Notes: generated from the sequence alone by a model not told the origin. A stretch of 64,000 nucleotides of DNA from an uncultured Granulosicoccus sp. (GCA_947492525.1 CANLNQ010000003.1:124001-188000), one strand, 5' to 3'. Positions 53,101 through 61,183 are shown, counted from the stretch's first letter. Made by a program: numbers and translations.

Positions 53101-54261
53101 ATGTTTGACAGGCAGATTCATTCGTGTGAAGACGCACGCAGGTTGGCGCGAAGGCGTCTGCCACGCATGGTCTTCGATTACATGGATGGGGCAGCGGGTG
53201 AGGGTTTCGGTGAGAAACAGAACCGGCGGGTCATGCAGGATATTCGTCTGCAACCCGCCGTTCTGGTCAATGTCGAGCATCGCTCCCTGGCGGTATCGGT
53301 ATTCGACCATCAGTCCCACCGTCCTTTCGGTGTCACTCCCATGGGCATGTGCAATCTGGCCTGCCCGGGTGCTGATCTGATGCTGGCACGGCAGGCTGCC
53401 CGCTTTCAGTCACCGGTCGGAGTCTCGACGGTCGCGTCGACCCCTCTGGAGACAATGATCGAGACGGCTGAAGGTCATGCCTGGTTTCAGTTCTATTTCA
53501 GTGGTGATGGAAGGGTTGTCAACAGATTGATCGATCGCGCTCAGGTAGCAGGCTATCGAACGCTTGTCGTGACGCTGGATGTGGCTGAAGTGGGTCGCCG
53601 ACCGCGCGAACTCAGGCGCGGATTCAAGATGCCATTTCGCATCGGTGTGCCTCAGTTCATCGATTTTGCGCTGCATCCGGGCTGGTCGATGTCGACCCTG
53701 GTCAATGGCCGCCCCGAGATGGCGAACTTCGGCGGCCCGCACGGAGAATTCGACCGAACGGAAACACGTGCACGAGCTGACTGGGATGATCTTGATCGTA
53801 TCCGGCAGCAGTGGAAGGGCAATCTGGTAGTCAAGGGGGTGTTGAACACGTCCGATGCAATCAGGCTGAAGGCTGCCGGTGTCGATGCGATTCAGGTGTC
53901 GAGTCATGGTGGACGGCAGTTGGACGCTGCACCTTATCCGATTCTGGCGCTACGCGAGATTCGCGCAGCTGTCGGGAACGATTATCCGCTGTTCTTCGAC
54001 TCTGGCATACGCGGTGGTGAAGATGTTCTGAAGGCTTACGCCATGGGGGCTAATTTCGTCTTTCTGGGGCGGTCCATGTTGTATTCACTGGCCGCCGGCG
54101 GGCAGTCTGGTCTGCAGAAGATGTGGGATATATTTTCAGATGAAATCAGTATCGGCATGGCGCAACTGGGCATGACATCGTTGCAGCAACGACCTCAGGC
54201 CCTGCTGCCACGGCACACCGGATATGACAGGGTGGCAGCAACCGGCAGCGCCGATGGATGA
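53101..54261 (+). CDS. FMN-dependent L-2-hydroxyacid dehydrogenase, candidate (R)-sulfolactate dehydrogenase
   Basis: A 386-residue member of the L-lactate dehydrogenase/glycolate oxidase family. Catalytic and FMN residues visible: Y27 (MVFDYMDGAAGEG), K245 (LVVKGVLNT), H269 and R272 (SSHGGRQLD), with FDSGIRGGEDVLKAYAMGANFVFLGR for the FMN phosphate. The position after comDE, and the lack of another sulfolactate dehydrogenase here, suggest oxidation of sulfolactate to sulfopyruvate. (R)-sulfolactate has the spatial arrangement of L-lactate, so an L-specific enzyme fits the HpsN product. The substrate is inference. An in-frame GTG lies 6 bp upstream. Confidence 0.85.
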   Translation: MFDRQIHSCEDARRLARRRLPRMVFDYMDGAAGEGFGEKQNRRVMQDIRLQPAVLVNVEHRSLAVSVFDHQSHRPFGVTPMGMCNLACPGADLMLARQAARFQSPVGVSTVASTPLETMIETAEGHAWFQFYFSGDGRVVNRLIDRAQVAGYRTLVVTLDVAEVGRRPRELRRGFKMPFRIGVPQFIDFALHPGWSMSTLVNGRPEMANFGGPHGEFDRTETRARADWDDLDRIRQQWKGNLVVKGVLNTSDAIRLKAAGVDAIQVSSHGGRQLDAAPYPILALREIRAAVGNDYPLFFDSGIRGGEDVLKAYAMGANFVFLGRSMLYSLAAGGQSGLQKMWDIFSDEISIGMAQLGMTSLQQRPQALLPRHTGYDRVAATGSADG

Positions 54262-54317
54262 CATCCGGAGTAACGGGAACAGCGACAGACACGCAGATGA
54301 ACAGGGGTAGAGAAAAC

Positions 54318-55070
54318 ATGCAGGAACTGGATGGCAAGACAGCTCTGGTAACGGGTGCGACATCGGGCATCGGCCGACAACAGGCCCTGGCCTTGTCACG
54401 TGCGGGTGCCAGAGTGGTTGTGCTGGGCAGGCGGGCAGAGCAGCTGGAAGAAACGGTTGAATTCATTCGGCAAGCCGGAGGCGAGGCCAGCGCTCTGCAG
54501 GGCTCTCTGGTGCTGGACGAGAGCCTGATGGAACTGGCGCGACGTGGCGCCGAATACTACGGCGATATCGATATCCTGTTCAACACCGCCGGTGTCAATC
54601 TGCGCCAGCACGCGGATGATGTCACCATGGATTCCTGGAAGACAACGCTGGACCTGAATCTGGGGGTGCCGTTTTTTCTGGCGCGGCAGCTCGTACCGGG
54701 GATGCGCCGAAAGGGCTGGGGCAAGATCATCAATATCGCCTCCCTGCAGTCCACCCGGGCATTTGCCAATGGCATTGCCTACGGTGCCTCCAAGGGAGGC
54801 ATCTGCCAGTTGACACGAGCCATGGCGGAAGCCTGGTCCTCGGATGGGATCGGCTGCAACGCGATTGCACCGGGTTTTTTCCCGACCGAACTGACGGAAA
54901 GTCTGTTCAATGACGATGCCACATCGCACAGGCTGGCCGCCAGTACCGCAATCGGGCGAAATGGCAAGCTGGAAGACCTGGATGGTGTCACGCTCTTTCT
55001 CGCCTCCCACGCTTCTGATTACATCACTGGCCAGACCATCTCTGTCGATGGTGGCTTTACCGCGAAGTAG
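54318..55070 (+). CDS. SDR family oxidoreductase in the sulfonate operon
   Basis: A 250-residue short-chain dehydrogenase. It has TGATSGIGRQQALAL (cofactor), NTAGV, IASLQS and YGASK (YxxxK), and PGFFPTELT, of the classical family with gluconate 5-dehydrogenase-like flavour. The start at ATG 54318 follows GGGGTAGAG; the 54258 start would overlap the FMN gene. It is probably one of the two DHPS 2-dehydrogenases that interconvert the enantiomers via 2-oxo-3-hydroxypropane-1-sulfonate, or a sulfoacetaldehyde reductase. Context-based inference. Confidence 0.85.
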   Translation: MQELDGKTALVTGATSGIGRQQALALSRAGARVVVLGRRAEQLEETVEFIRQAGGEASALQGSLVLDESLMELARRGAEYYGDIDILFNTAGVNLRQHADDVTMDSWKTTLDLNLGVPFFLARQLVPGMRRKGWGKIINIASLQSTRAFANGIAYGASKGGICQLTRAMAEAWSSDGIGCNAIAPGFFPTELTESLFNDDATSHRLAASTAIGRNGKLEDLDGVTLFLASHASDYITGQTISVDGGFTAK

Positions 55071-55076
55071 GCAATC

Positions 55077-56069
55077 ATGAAAGCACTTGTTTATACGGCT
55101 ACTCAGGAGTTGCAGTATCGGGACGAAGCCGAACCGGTCGCTGATACTCATGAGGTCACGGTGAAGGTGGAGGCCAGTGGCATCTGTGGCTCGGACATGC
55201 ACGCTTATCACGGACATGACGAGAGGCGTGTGCCGCCGCTGATACTGGGTCACGAAGCGGCTGGCATCGCCATGGAAGGACAGTTTGCCGGTCAGCGCGT
55301 GGTGCTGAACCCGCTGGTCACCTGTGGTGTGTGTGCCGATTGTCGTGCCGGTCGAAGCAATCTGTGTGCAAGCCGGGAGATCATCGGCATGCGGCACGCC
55401 GGCGCCTTTGCGCAGTACGTGACCATTGCCGAGAGAAATCTGATTGCTGTTCCCGATGAACTGGATATGGTCAAGGCCAGCCTCATGGAGCCGGCCGCAG
55501 TGTCGTTGCACAGTATCGTGCTGGCCGAGAAGGTCATGCACCGCCCCTTGAGTGAGAGTCGCGCTCTGGTTATCGGTGGCGGAGCCATCGGTCTGCTGGC
55601 CGCGCTGTTTCTGGCGCAGAAAGGCACTGCGCGCGTGCTGCTGGCAGAGACTTCGCCCAGCCGTCGCAAGACCGTCGAAGCGACCGGATGTTGTGAGGTT
55701 TTCGATCCTTTGGGTCGCCAGCTGCCAGCTGAATCCGATTTCGATCTGGTGGTGGATGCTGTGGGTTCAGCGGCGACACGTCGTGATGCCTCACGCTATG
55801 CTCGCCCGGGCAGCGTCATCACGCATATCGGCCTTCAGGATAACGAACCGGGGCTGGATATCCGCCGGCTGACACTGCAGGAGATCACCTTCATCGGAAA
55901 TTACACCTATACCCATACCGATCTTCAGGCGGCCCTTGATGCCATTGCCAGTGGTGGTCTCGGAAGCCTGGATTGGGTCGAAGCCCGTGAGCTGTCCGAA
56001 GGGGCACGCGCGTTCGAGGATATCCATCACAGCAGGACGGAAGCACCCAAGATAGTCCTGCTGCCGTGA
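55077..56069 (+). CDS. Zinc-dependent medium-chain alcohol dehydrogenase in the sulfonate operon
   Basis: A 330-residue MDR enzyme. Zinc sites: CGSD near the N-terminus and GHEAAG for the catalytic zinc; CGVCADCRAGRSNLC for the structural zinc. The NAD site is VIGGGAIGLLAALFLA. It is 6 bp from the SDR gene and last in the operon. An SDR plus an MDR next to hpsN suits the pair that racemises DHPS. The substrate is inferred. Confidence 0.87.
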   Translation: MKALVYTATQELQYRDEAEPVADTHEVTVKVEASGICGSDMHAYHGHDERRVPPLILGHEAAGIAMEGQFAGQRVVLNPLVTCGVCADCRAGRSNLCASREIIGMRHAGAFAQYVTIAERNLIAVPDELDMVKASLMEPAAVSLHSIVLAEKVMHRPLSESRALVIGGGAIGLLAALFLAQKGTARVLLAETSPSRRKTVEATGCCEVFDPLGRQLPAESDFDLVVDAVGSAATRRDASRYARPGSVITHIGLQDNEPGLDIRRLTLQEITFIGNYTYTHTDLQAALDAIASGGLGSLDWVEARELSEGARAFEDIHHSRTEAPKIVLLP

Positions 56070-56078
56070 TGCGGACCG

Positions 56079-56285
56079 TCAGCTCTCCCAGAACCACTTG
56101 ACTGATTCCTGTCTGAGTTCGTTCTCCGACAGGCCAAGATCCGCATACAGTCGCTCAGGGTCGGACTGAAGCGCGTGTCTGAGTTGGTGACGTGTGGTGT
56201 GGCGACGCCACCACAGGGCCAGCAAGTCACGTGTCGGTAGCTGGATTTGCTGGTCAGGAACGGCTTCGTGAACAGACTGCTTCAT
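56079..56285 (-). CDS. DUF1127 domain protein (YjiS-like)
   Basis: A 68-residue protein ending in a DUF1127 domain: LLALWWRRHTTRHQLRHAL, then DLGLSENELRQESVKWFW. Similar small proteins such as E. coli YjiS are poorly understood; some have been linked to RNA binding and stress or phosphate metabolism. It is convergent with the alcohol dehydrogenase (9 bp) and divergent from a MocR regulator gene. E. coli yjiS is likewise adjacent to the MocR-type yjiR. Confidence 0.85.
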   Translation of the reverse strand: MKQSVHEAVPDQQIQLPTRDLLALWWRRHTTRHQLRHALQSDPERLYADLGLSENELRQESVKWFWES

Positions 56286-56415
56286 GGCGGATCTCTATCT
56301 ACTTGCGTATTGGCAGAGTAGAGACGAGGCGCCTGATCGCAAAGACACAGTGACACACCGAATGCAGCCCGACAGCCCCGGTAAACGATGACTGAACTGA
56401 TGCAATAACTGCGAA

Positions 56416-56457
56416 ACTGTACTGCAAGAGCGGAAGCGCTGGCTGATACAGTACAGT
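56416..56457. promoter_or_regulatory. Inverted repeat upstream of the MocR regulator
   Basis: ACTGTACTG (56416-56424) and its perfect inverse CAGTACAGT (56449-56457) have centres 33 bp apart, about three helical turns, and end at the regulator start. Such paired sites suit dimeric MocR/GntR regulators that control themselves and the divergent neighbour. Confidence 0.55.
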
Positions 56458-56461
56458 GGCA

Positions 56462-57940
56462 ATGAATAGTCACAAGCCTAAATACCAGCGACTGGCAGAC
56501 CAGACTCAGGATCTGCTTCAGGCGATCGGGCATCCTGGTGATCGGGTCTTGTCCATCAGAGACTACGCCAGGCGGGAAGACTGCAGCATCTCCACGGCGC
56601 AGCGCGTCTACGAGCTGCTGGAGCTACGTGGTGTGCTCGAGTCCAGACCCCGCTCCGGTTATTATCTTGCGGGAAAGGAACAACCTCTGCTGCGGCCACT
56701 GCCCACGGCCTCGCTGGAGATCGCCGTTCCCCGTGACCGCACACAGTGGCTGCGCACCGAGGCCAGCGTTGCCTGGCATGAGCACAACTTCAGTGCCTAC
56801 TTTGCCAGTGGCATGCCGGATGTGTCTCTTGCGGGTGTCAAGACAATCAACCGGATAATGAGACAGCTCACCCGCAACGATTGCCACGAGTCTCACCGCT
56901 ATGGTCCTCTGCAGGGCGATCTGAGGCTCAGGCATCAGTTGGTCAAGCGTATGGCCCTGGCGGGTGCCGGTACGAATCCAGAGAACCTGCTGGTGACGTC
57001 CGGTGGGCAGGAAGCCCTGCATATCGCCTTGAGTGTGGCTACCTCAGCTGGAGATTTGATTGCCGTGGAGTCGCCTGCCTACCATGGAATCACATCGGCG
57101 ATTCAACATCTCGACCGGCGAGTGATCGAAATTCCGACAGATCCTCTGAGTGGCATGAGCTTGCCGTCCTTGCAACTGGCGCTGGAGAATCTGGATGTCA
57201 AAGCCGTGGTCATTTCCACTTCGGCACAGAACCCACTGGGATTTTCCATGGACGACGCCAGTCGTCAGGCGCTGCTGCGCTTGGCCGATGACTACGAGAT
57301 TCCCCTGATCGAGGACGATGTCTACGGTGAACTCGGCTATGACCGTAATCGCTGTAGAGGGCTACGGGCGTACGATACCCAGGATCGTGTCATCACCTGC
57401 GGTTCGGTGTCGAAAACCCTGTCGCCGGGCTTGCGTGTCGGCTGGCTGGAGACCGGTCGCTGGATCGAGCAGGCGGCCTTGCACAAACGCGTCAGTTCGA
57501 TGCGCACGCCCATGCTGGGGCAATTGGCCGTGGCCCGGCATATGGAGGAAGGTCACTACGATCGCCACCTTCGGTTGGCAAGGACTGTCTACGCCCAACG
57601 CGCCAGAGATCTGCAACAGGCTGTGCGTGAGTATTTTCCTTCCGAGTGTCGCGTGTCGCGCCCTCGCGGAGGCTTCATGCTGTGGATTGAACTGCCGGCA
57701 GCCTGCAAGGGAATGGAGCTGGCGAATTTTGCCGTCAGCGAGAATATCGCGCTCTCGCCAGGCGTTCTGTTTTCGCATCGCGGGCATTACACGAATTGCA
57801 TCAGGCTCTGTTACAGCGGCTATGTGAAGAGCGAGCACGAGGCGTCGGTTAAGGTCCTTGGAGACTGGGTGAAATCCTGTCAGGAGCAGGGGCAGGATGG
57901 CAGGAATCTGCAAGCCGGGACAGTCAGCCTGTCCTCGTAG
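56462..57940 (+). CDS. MocR/PdxR-type GntR regulator with aminotransferase domain
   Basis: A 492-residue fusion: N-terminal GntR HTH (about 1-70, LSIRDYARREDCSISTAQRVYELLE) and fold-I aminotransferase domain (about 108-470). PLP residues are K318 (GSVSKTLSPGLRVGW), QNPLG (Asn) and EDDVYGEL (Asp and Tyr). PLP or an adduct is the probable effector. GTG at 56456 is an alternative start. Convergent with the LysR gene (3 bp between stops). It likely controls the divergent DUF1127 gene and itself; a role in the sulfonate operon is possible but unsupported. Confidence 0.92.
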   Translation: MNSHKPKYQRLADQTQDLLQAIGHPGDRVLSIRDYARREDCSISTAQRVYELLELRGVLESRPRSGYYLAGKEQPLLRPLPTASLEIAVPRDRTQWLRTEASVAWHEHNFSAYFASGMPDVSLAGVKTINRIMRQLTRNDCHESHRYGPLQGDLRLRHQLVKRMALAGAGTNPENLLVTSGGQEALHIALSVATSAGDLIAVESPAYHGITSAIQHLDRRVIEIPTDPLSGMSLPSLQLALENLDVKAVVISTSAQNPLGFSMDDASRQALLRLADDYEIPLIEDDVYGELGYDRNRCRGLRAYDTQDRVITCGSVSKTLSPGLRVGWLETGRWIEQAALHKRVSSMRTPMLGQLAVARHMEEGHYDRHLRLARTVYAQRARDLQQAVREYFPSECRVSRPRGGFMLWIELPAACKGMELANFAVSENIALSPGVLFSHRGHYTNCIRLCYSGYVKSEHEASVKVLGDWVKSCQEQGQDGRNLQAGTVSLSS

Positions 57941-57943
57941 CGA

Positions 57944-58810
57944 TCAGGCAGCAATGGGCGTCGCTGTCATGCTTTGTCTTACCGCGTCGGCCAGGCATTG
58001 TGCCGCGGGCGACAGATCCGGGCTGTTCTGAACGAGCCCGATCTGGGTCCTGGGTAGTTCCGGGAATCCATCGGTGGTCTGCAGGATACGAAGGCTGGGT
58101 GGAACCGACGTGCGGGACATCACCGATACCGCCAGGCCTGCTTCGACAATGGCCACGATGCCAGCGATATTGACGGTAGAAAAGCCGACGCGATACAGTC
58201 GATTTTCTTCACTCAGAACTTTCAGAGCCCAGCGACCCCAGAGGCAATTGCTCTCCACGGCCAGCGGCAGTGGTGATACTTCATGGGTGGCATGATTGCG
58301 CGAACTGACCCAGACAAGGGGATCACTTGTCAGTATTTCGTAATCCGTATCGTTGACAAGCACATTGACGAGTGAGAAATCCAGTTCGCCCGATTTGGTG
58401 GATTCGATCAGTTTCGCACTGGGTTGTGAATCGAGACGGATGAACACGTTGGGATACGACTTGGCAAAGCTTGCGAATATGGATGGCATGAAACTCAGTA
58501 CATAATCGTCGCAAACACCGATTCGCACCTCGCCCTGAATATCCGGGCTGCGGAAGGTAGCCAGCGCTTCCTGCTGCAGGCTCAGTATCCGACGCGCATA
58601 GAGAAGCAGATTCTGCCCATGAAGGGTCAGAACGGAACGCCGCCCGTGTTTCTCGAACAGGGGCTGTTCGACGATCTCCTCCAGGCGTTTCATCTGCATG
58701 CTGACCGCAGATTGCGTGCGGTGCACACTTTTGGCTGCCGCCTTGAAACTGCCACTGTCGACGATGGCAACCAGTGTCTGCAACAACTCCGTATCCAGAT
58801 TCATCTGCAT
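57944..58810 (-). CDS. LysR family transcriptional regulator
   Basis: A 288-residue regulator with the N-terminal HTH (LQTLVAIVDSGSFKAAAKSVHRTQSAVSMQMKRLE) and an effector domain (VRIGVCDDYVLSFMPSIFASFAKSYPNVFIRL). Divergent from the small exported-type protein and DUF1127 pair; a T-N11-A-like palindrome lies right before its start. ATG at 58804 is an alternative start. Confidence 0.93.
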   Translation of the reverse strand: MQMNLDTELLQTLVAIVDSGSFKAAAKSVHRTQSAVSMQMKRLEEIVEQPLFEKHGRRSVLTLHGQNLLLYARRILSLQQEALATFRSPDIQGEVRIGVCDDYVLSFMPSIFASFAKSYPNVFIRLDSQPSAKLIESTKSGELDFSLVNVLVNDTDYEILTSDPLVWVSSRNHATHEVSPLPLAVESNCLWGRWALKVLSEENRLYRVGFSTVNIAGIVAIVEAGLAVSVMSRTSVPPSLRILQTTDGFPELPRTQIGLVQNSPDLSPAAQCLADAVRQSMTATPIAA

Positions 58811-58817
58811 GTCTATT

Positions 58818-58834
58818 CATCAGTGATATTGATG
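58818..58834. promoter_or_regulatory. LysR-type box
   Basis: CATCA (58818-58822) and TGATG (58830-58834) flank a 7-nt centre between the LysR gene and the divergent operon, matching the T-N11-A pattern. Autoregulation plus control of 58915-59411 is likely. Confidence 0.5.
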
Positions 58835-58914
58835 TGATGCTTAAATACTATTCGTTTGATTGATTCATTGCAACGGCCGATCATTCCCTCAAGCCAAACA
58901 AAAGGGGAAACGAG

Positions 58915-59154
58915 ATGGACGTACTTCAGAATTCAACAAATAGCGGCACCTTGCCGCTTGCAATGGTGGTGTTGCTGGCCGGAACAGGTTTGCTGGCCGC
59001 ACTGGCGCCCGCATCCGGTGGGTTCGACGTCAGCGCGTCCGCTCAGGCACAGTGTCTTGATGCTGCCGATGTGCTTGCTGCACAGGATCGCAGCCGCAAC
59101 GGCGTATCGTTGACGTGCAATCAGGCTATGGTCGCAAGGGAGAGCGTACGATGA
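58915..59154 (+). CDS. Small hypothetical membrane-anchored or exported protein
   Basis: A 79-residue protein with one hydrophobic segment (LPLAMVVLLAGTGLLAALAP) near the N-terminus and two cysteines in the rest. No family recognised. GGGGAAACGAG precedes the ATG. Its TGA overlaps the ATG of the DUF1127 gene, so the two are translationally coupled. Confidence 0.65.
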   Translation: MDVLQNSTNSGTLPLAMVVLLAGTGLLAALAPASGGFDVSASAQAQCLDAADVLAAQDRSRNGVSLTCNQAMVARESVR

Positions 59155-59411
59155 GCCGCGCAATCGACTGCCTGATCAGCGCTGACTGTCTGCGCGAACG
59201 CGTATTGTCCAGCTCCGGGCAGAGACCGCTTCGACACATGACGATAGAGCGCCGATCCATGCTGAGTGCGGTCGATGTCTGGTTCGACAGGGCACGGCAG
59301 CGACGGGAATTGCGAGAGTTGATGGATTCGCCCGAGGAAACCTTTCGGGATATCGGTCTCTCCCGTTACGATGTACAGCGTGAGCAGCGTAAACCCTTCT
59401 GGCGGCAATGA
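59151..59411 (+). CDS. DUF1127 domain protein
   Basis: An 86-residue protein with a C-terminal DUF1127 domain (WFDRARQRRELRELM, FRDIGLSRYDVQREQRKPFW). ATGA overlap with the preceding small gene. It is the second DUF1127 gene within 3.1 kb, again next to a divergent regulator. Confidence 0.85.
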   Translation: MSRAIDCLISADCLRERVLSSSGQRPLRHMTIERRSMLSAVDVWFDRARQRRELRELMDSPEETFRDIGLSRYDVQREQRKPFWRQ

Positions 59412-59428
59412 TTGTCAGTAGAGAGAGT

Positions 59429-59581
59429 CAGTGCTGTCAGTGCCGTTAGTGCCGTTAGTGCTGTCAGTACCGTACGTACCGACAGTGCAACCAGTGCAAC
59501 CAGTGCAACCAGTGCAACCAGTGCAACCAGTGCAACCAGTGCGGCCAGTGCGGCCAGTGCGGCCAGTGCGGCCAGTGCGGC
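59429..59581. repeat. 9-bp tandem minisatellite
   Basis: Seventeen consecutive 9-bp units. Six degenerate units (59429-59482) precede six exact CAGTGCAAC copies (59483-59536) and five CAGTGCGGC copies (59537-59581). The array lies in the 290-bp gap between convergent DUF1127 and VWA genes. It is open in several frames because the unit is a multiple of three; I do not regard it as coding. Confidence 0.95.
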
Positions 59582-59605
59582 GAGAATGTAGTTTGCGTGC
59601 AGCGC

Positions 59606-59665
59606 ATCGCACTTGATCTGACAGACTCCGATTTTCGCTCGGAAACTGTCAGATCAAGTCGCGAT
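59606..59665. terminator. Large hairpin between convergent genes
   Basis: ACTTGATCTGACAG (59611-59624) pairs perfectly with CTGTCAGATCAAGT (59646-59659). The stem extends through ATCGC/GCGAT (59606-59610, 59661-59665), and the loop has an inner TCCGA/TCGGA stem. No T-tract follows; it could be a bidirectional terminator or a REP-like element. Confidence 0.65.
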
Positions 59666-59701
59666 ACCCGGCATCCATGAGGGGCGACTCTCAGTCACCC
59701 T

Positions 59702-61183
59702 TCACAGTGCGTCGGTTGGAACCAGGGTGCGTTGTGCCAGCAGTCCGTTGAAATCCAGTTTGACACCCAGGGTCAAAGCCGAATTCAGGGTGCCGGAGGG
59801 CACGCTGGCCAGGTATTGAAAGATGATGCCTGTCTGAATGCTCTGAAATGCATCACCGATCTGTGGCGATGTGACATTGAAATAGGCACCGCCTGTTTCC
59901 TCGGCCACTCGCAGCAGGTCATCGGAGGCAGAGTCACTGTCCATGCCGACAGTATAAATGGGAATGCCGTAGCTCTGGGCCAGCTGAATCGCGTCGTCCT
60001 CGTCTCCGGGGCCGTTGTCTCTGCCATCGGTCATGGCAATGACGACCGGCCGCCCATTGCCCCTCAGCGCAAGGCGATCCAGTGCATCCTGAACTGCCTC
60101 ATAGAGATGGGTCGTACCACTAAAGGGGTAGCCGCCGCGTCGCAGTTCGATATCGGTCGGCGTATCCGGGTGCAAGGCGTCTCCCGAGTCGCCACGGTAG
60201 AGTTGTGATTGGCGGTTGTAGGCATCGACAATGAATCGCAGACGGGTAGCGTCGGTGGTAAATCCGTCGTCGCTCAGCACATAGTTCAAGTTGTCACCAT
60301 CGAGGTTCCGAACGGGCAATTCGCGGTCGATCATCTGCTGGTCCATGAAGTACACCGTTGACGAGAAGATGGACAAGGCGACAGCGTCATCCGCAGCCTT
60401 CTGGCTCAGAAACTGATGTGCCGCTATGGTTGCCAGCTGGTAGCGCTCGTAGTCCACACCGTTTTCGTCAGTGTATGCCGTGTCGGACATGGATCCGCTG
60501 GCATCGAGCGTCAGAACCACGGTGGCGGATTCATCGTTGATGGCCGAGCTTGCATTGATGACCGAATCAGGAGTCAGCAAGGTATCGTCCAGCAGCAGGG
60601 TAAAGGCGGATGCCGGTATGCCGAGCACGGCCTTGCGTGATTCACTGTCTGTTACCGAGAAGGCCAGAGTGCCATCGTCGACAAGCTGCAAGGTGCCGAT
60701 TTCATAATTCGCGGTAGCGGCGATCGTGGACGCCAGACCGGTCGCACCTTCTCCCAGAAAGACGTCTGTTGCGGCCTGCAAGGGGCGAAAGCCCGGTGCC
60801 TGTGCCACAATGCCGCTGGCACCGACGGGGGCGCTCGCATTGAAAGCGCCGCATTCATCTGCACTGAACTGCTCGCCCAGTTCTTCGCCATTTTCATCCA
60901 CGAAAGTGATGGTGGCATTGGCCAATGGGGAATATCCCGAGGGAACTGACGGGCAGCTGTCCTCCAGCAGGAGCTGCAATTTGAACTGCTCGTTCAGCAA
61001 TTCCTCTGCGCCCGTGGCAATTTCCGGCGCGATCAGCGTACCTGACACGAAGGCTTCATCATCGCTCGGCACTCCGCTATCACTACTGCCGCCACCGCAT
61101 GACGCCAGAGCAACGGCCCCGAACGTGACGCCAAGCACACTTCTGATTCTACCGGGTCTCGCTGTACGGTCGTTTCTATACAT
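59702..61183 (-). CDS. VWA-domain lipoprotein
   Basis: A 493-residue exported lipoprotein: lipobox LASC (Cys29) followed by GGGSSDSG. An N-terminal domain (about 45-215) of unknown family contains four cysteines before the VWA domain. The MIDAS motif is DASGSMS (227-233), with GTTHLYE and the MTDGRDNGPG Asp region, and the domain runs to about 440. Probably a surface or periplasmic metal-dependent binding protein. ATG 61183 is preferred over the open frame to 61249. Confidence 0.88.
   Translation of the reverse strand: MYRNDRTARPGRIRSVLGVTFGAVALASCGGGSSDSGVPSDDEAFVSGTLIAPEIATGAEELLNEQFKLQLLLEDSCPSVPSGYSPLANATITFVDENGEELGEQFSADECGAFNASAPVGASGIVAQAPGFRPLQAATDVFLGEGATGLASTIAATANYEIGTLQLVDDGTLAFSVTDSESRKAVLGIPASAFTLLLDDTLLTPDSVINASSAINDESATVVLTLDASGSMSDTAYTDENGVDYERYQLATIAAHQFLSQKAADDAVALSIFSSTVYFMDQQMIDRELPVRNLDGDNLNYVLSDDGFTTDATRLRFIVDAYNRQSQLYRGDSGDALHPDTPTDIELRRGGYPFSGTTHLYEAVQDALDRLALRGNGRPVVIAMTDGRDNGPGDEDDAIQLAQSYGIPIYTVGMDSDSASDDLLRVAEETGGAYFNVTSPQIGDAFQSIQTGIIFQYLASVPSGTLNSALTLGVKLDFNGLLAQRTLVPTDAL

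Noticed and set aside
54396-55541. Minus-strand 381-codon frame opposite the SDR and MDR genes
   Set aside because: Antisense to two complete dehydrogenases with intact cofactor motifs.
59431-59616. Plus-strand (VQP)n(VRP)n peptide frame over the minisatellite
   Set aside because: Its sequence is simply the 9-bp repeat translated; no ribosome binding site or homology, and other frames are equally open.
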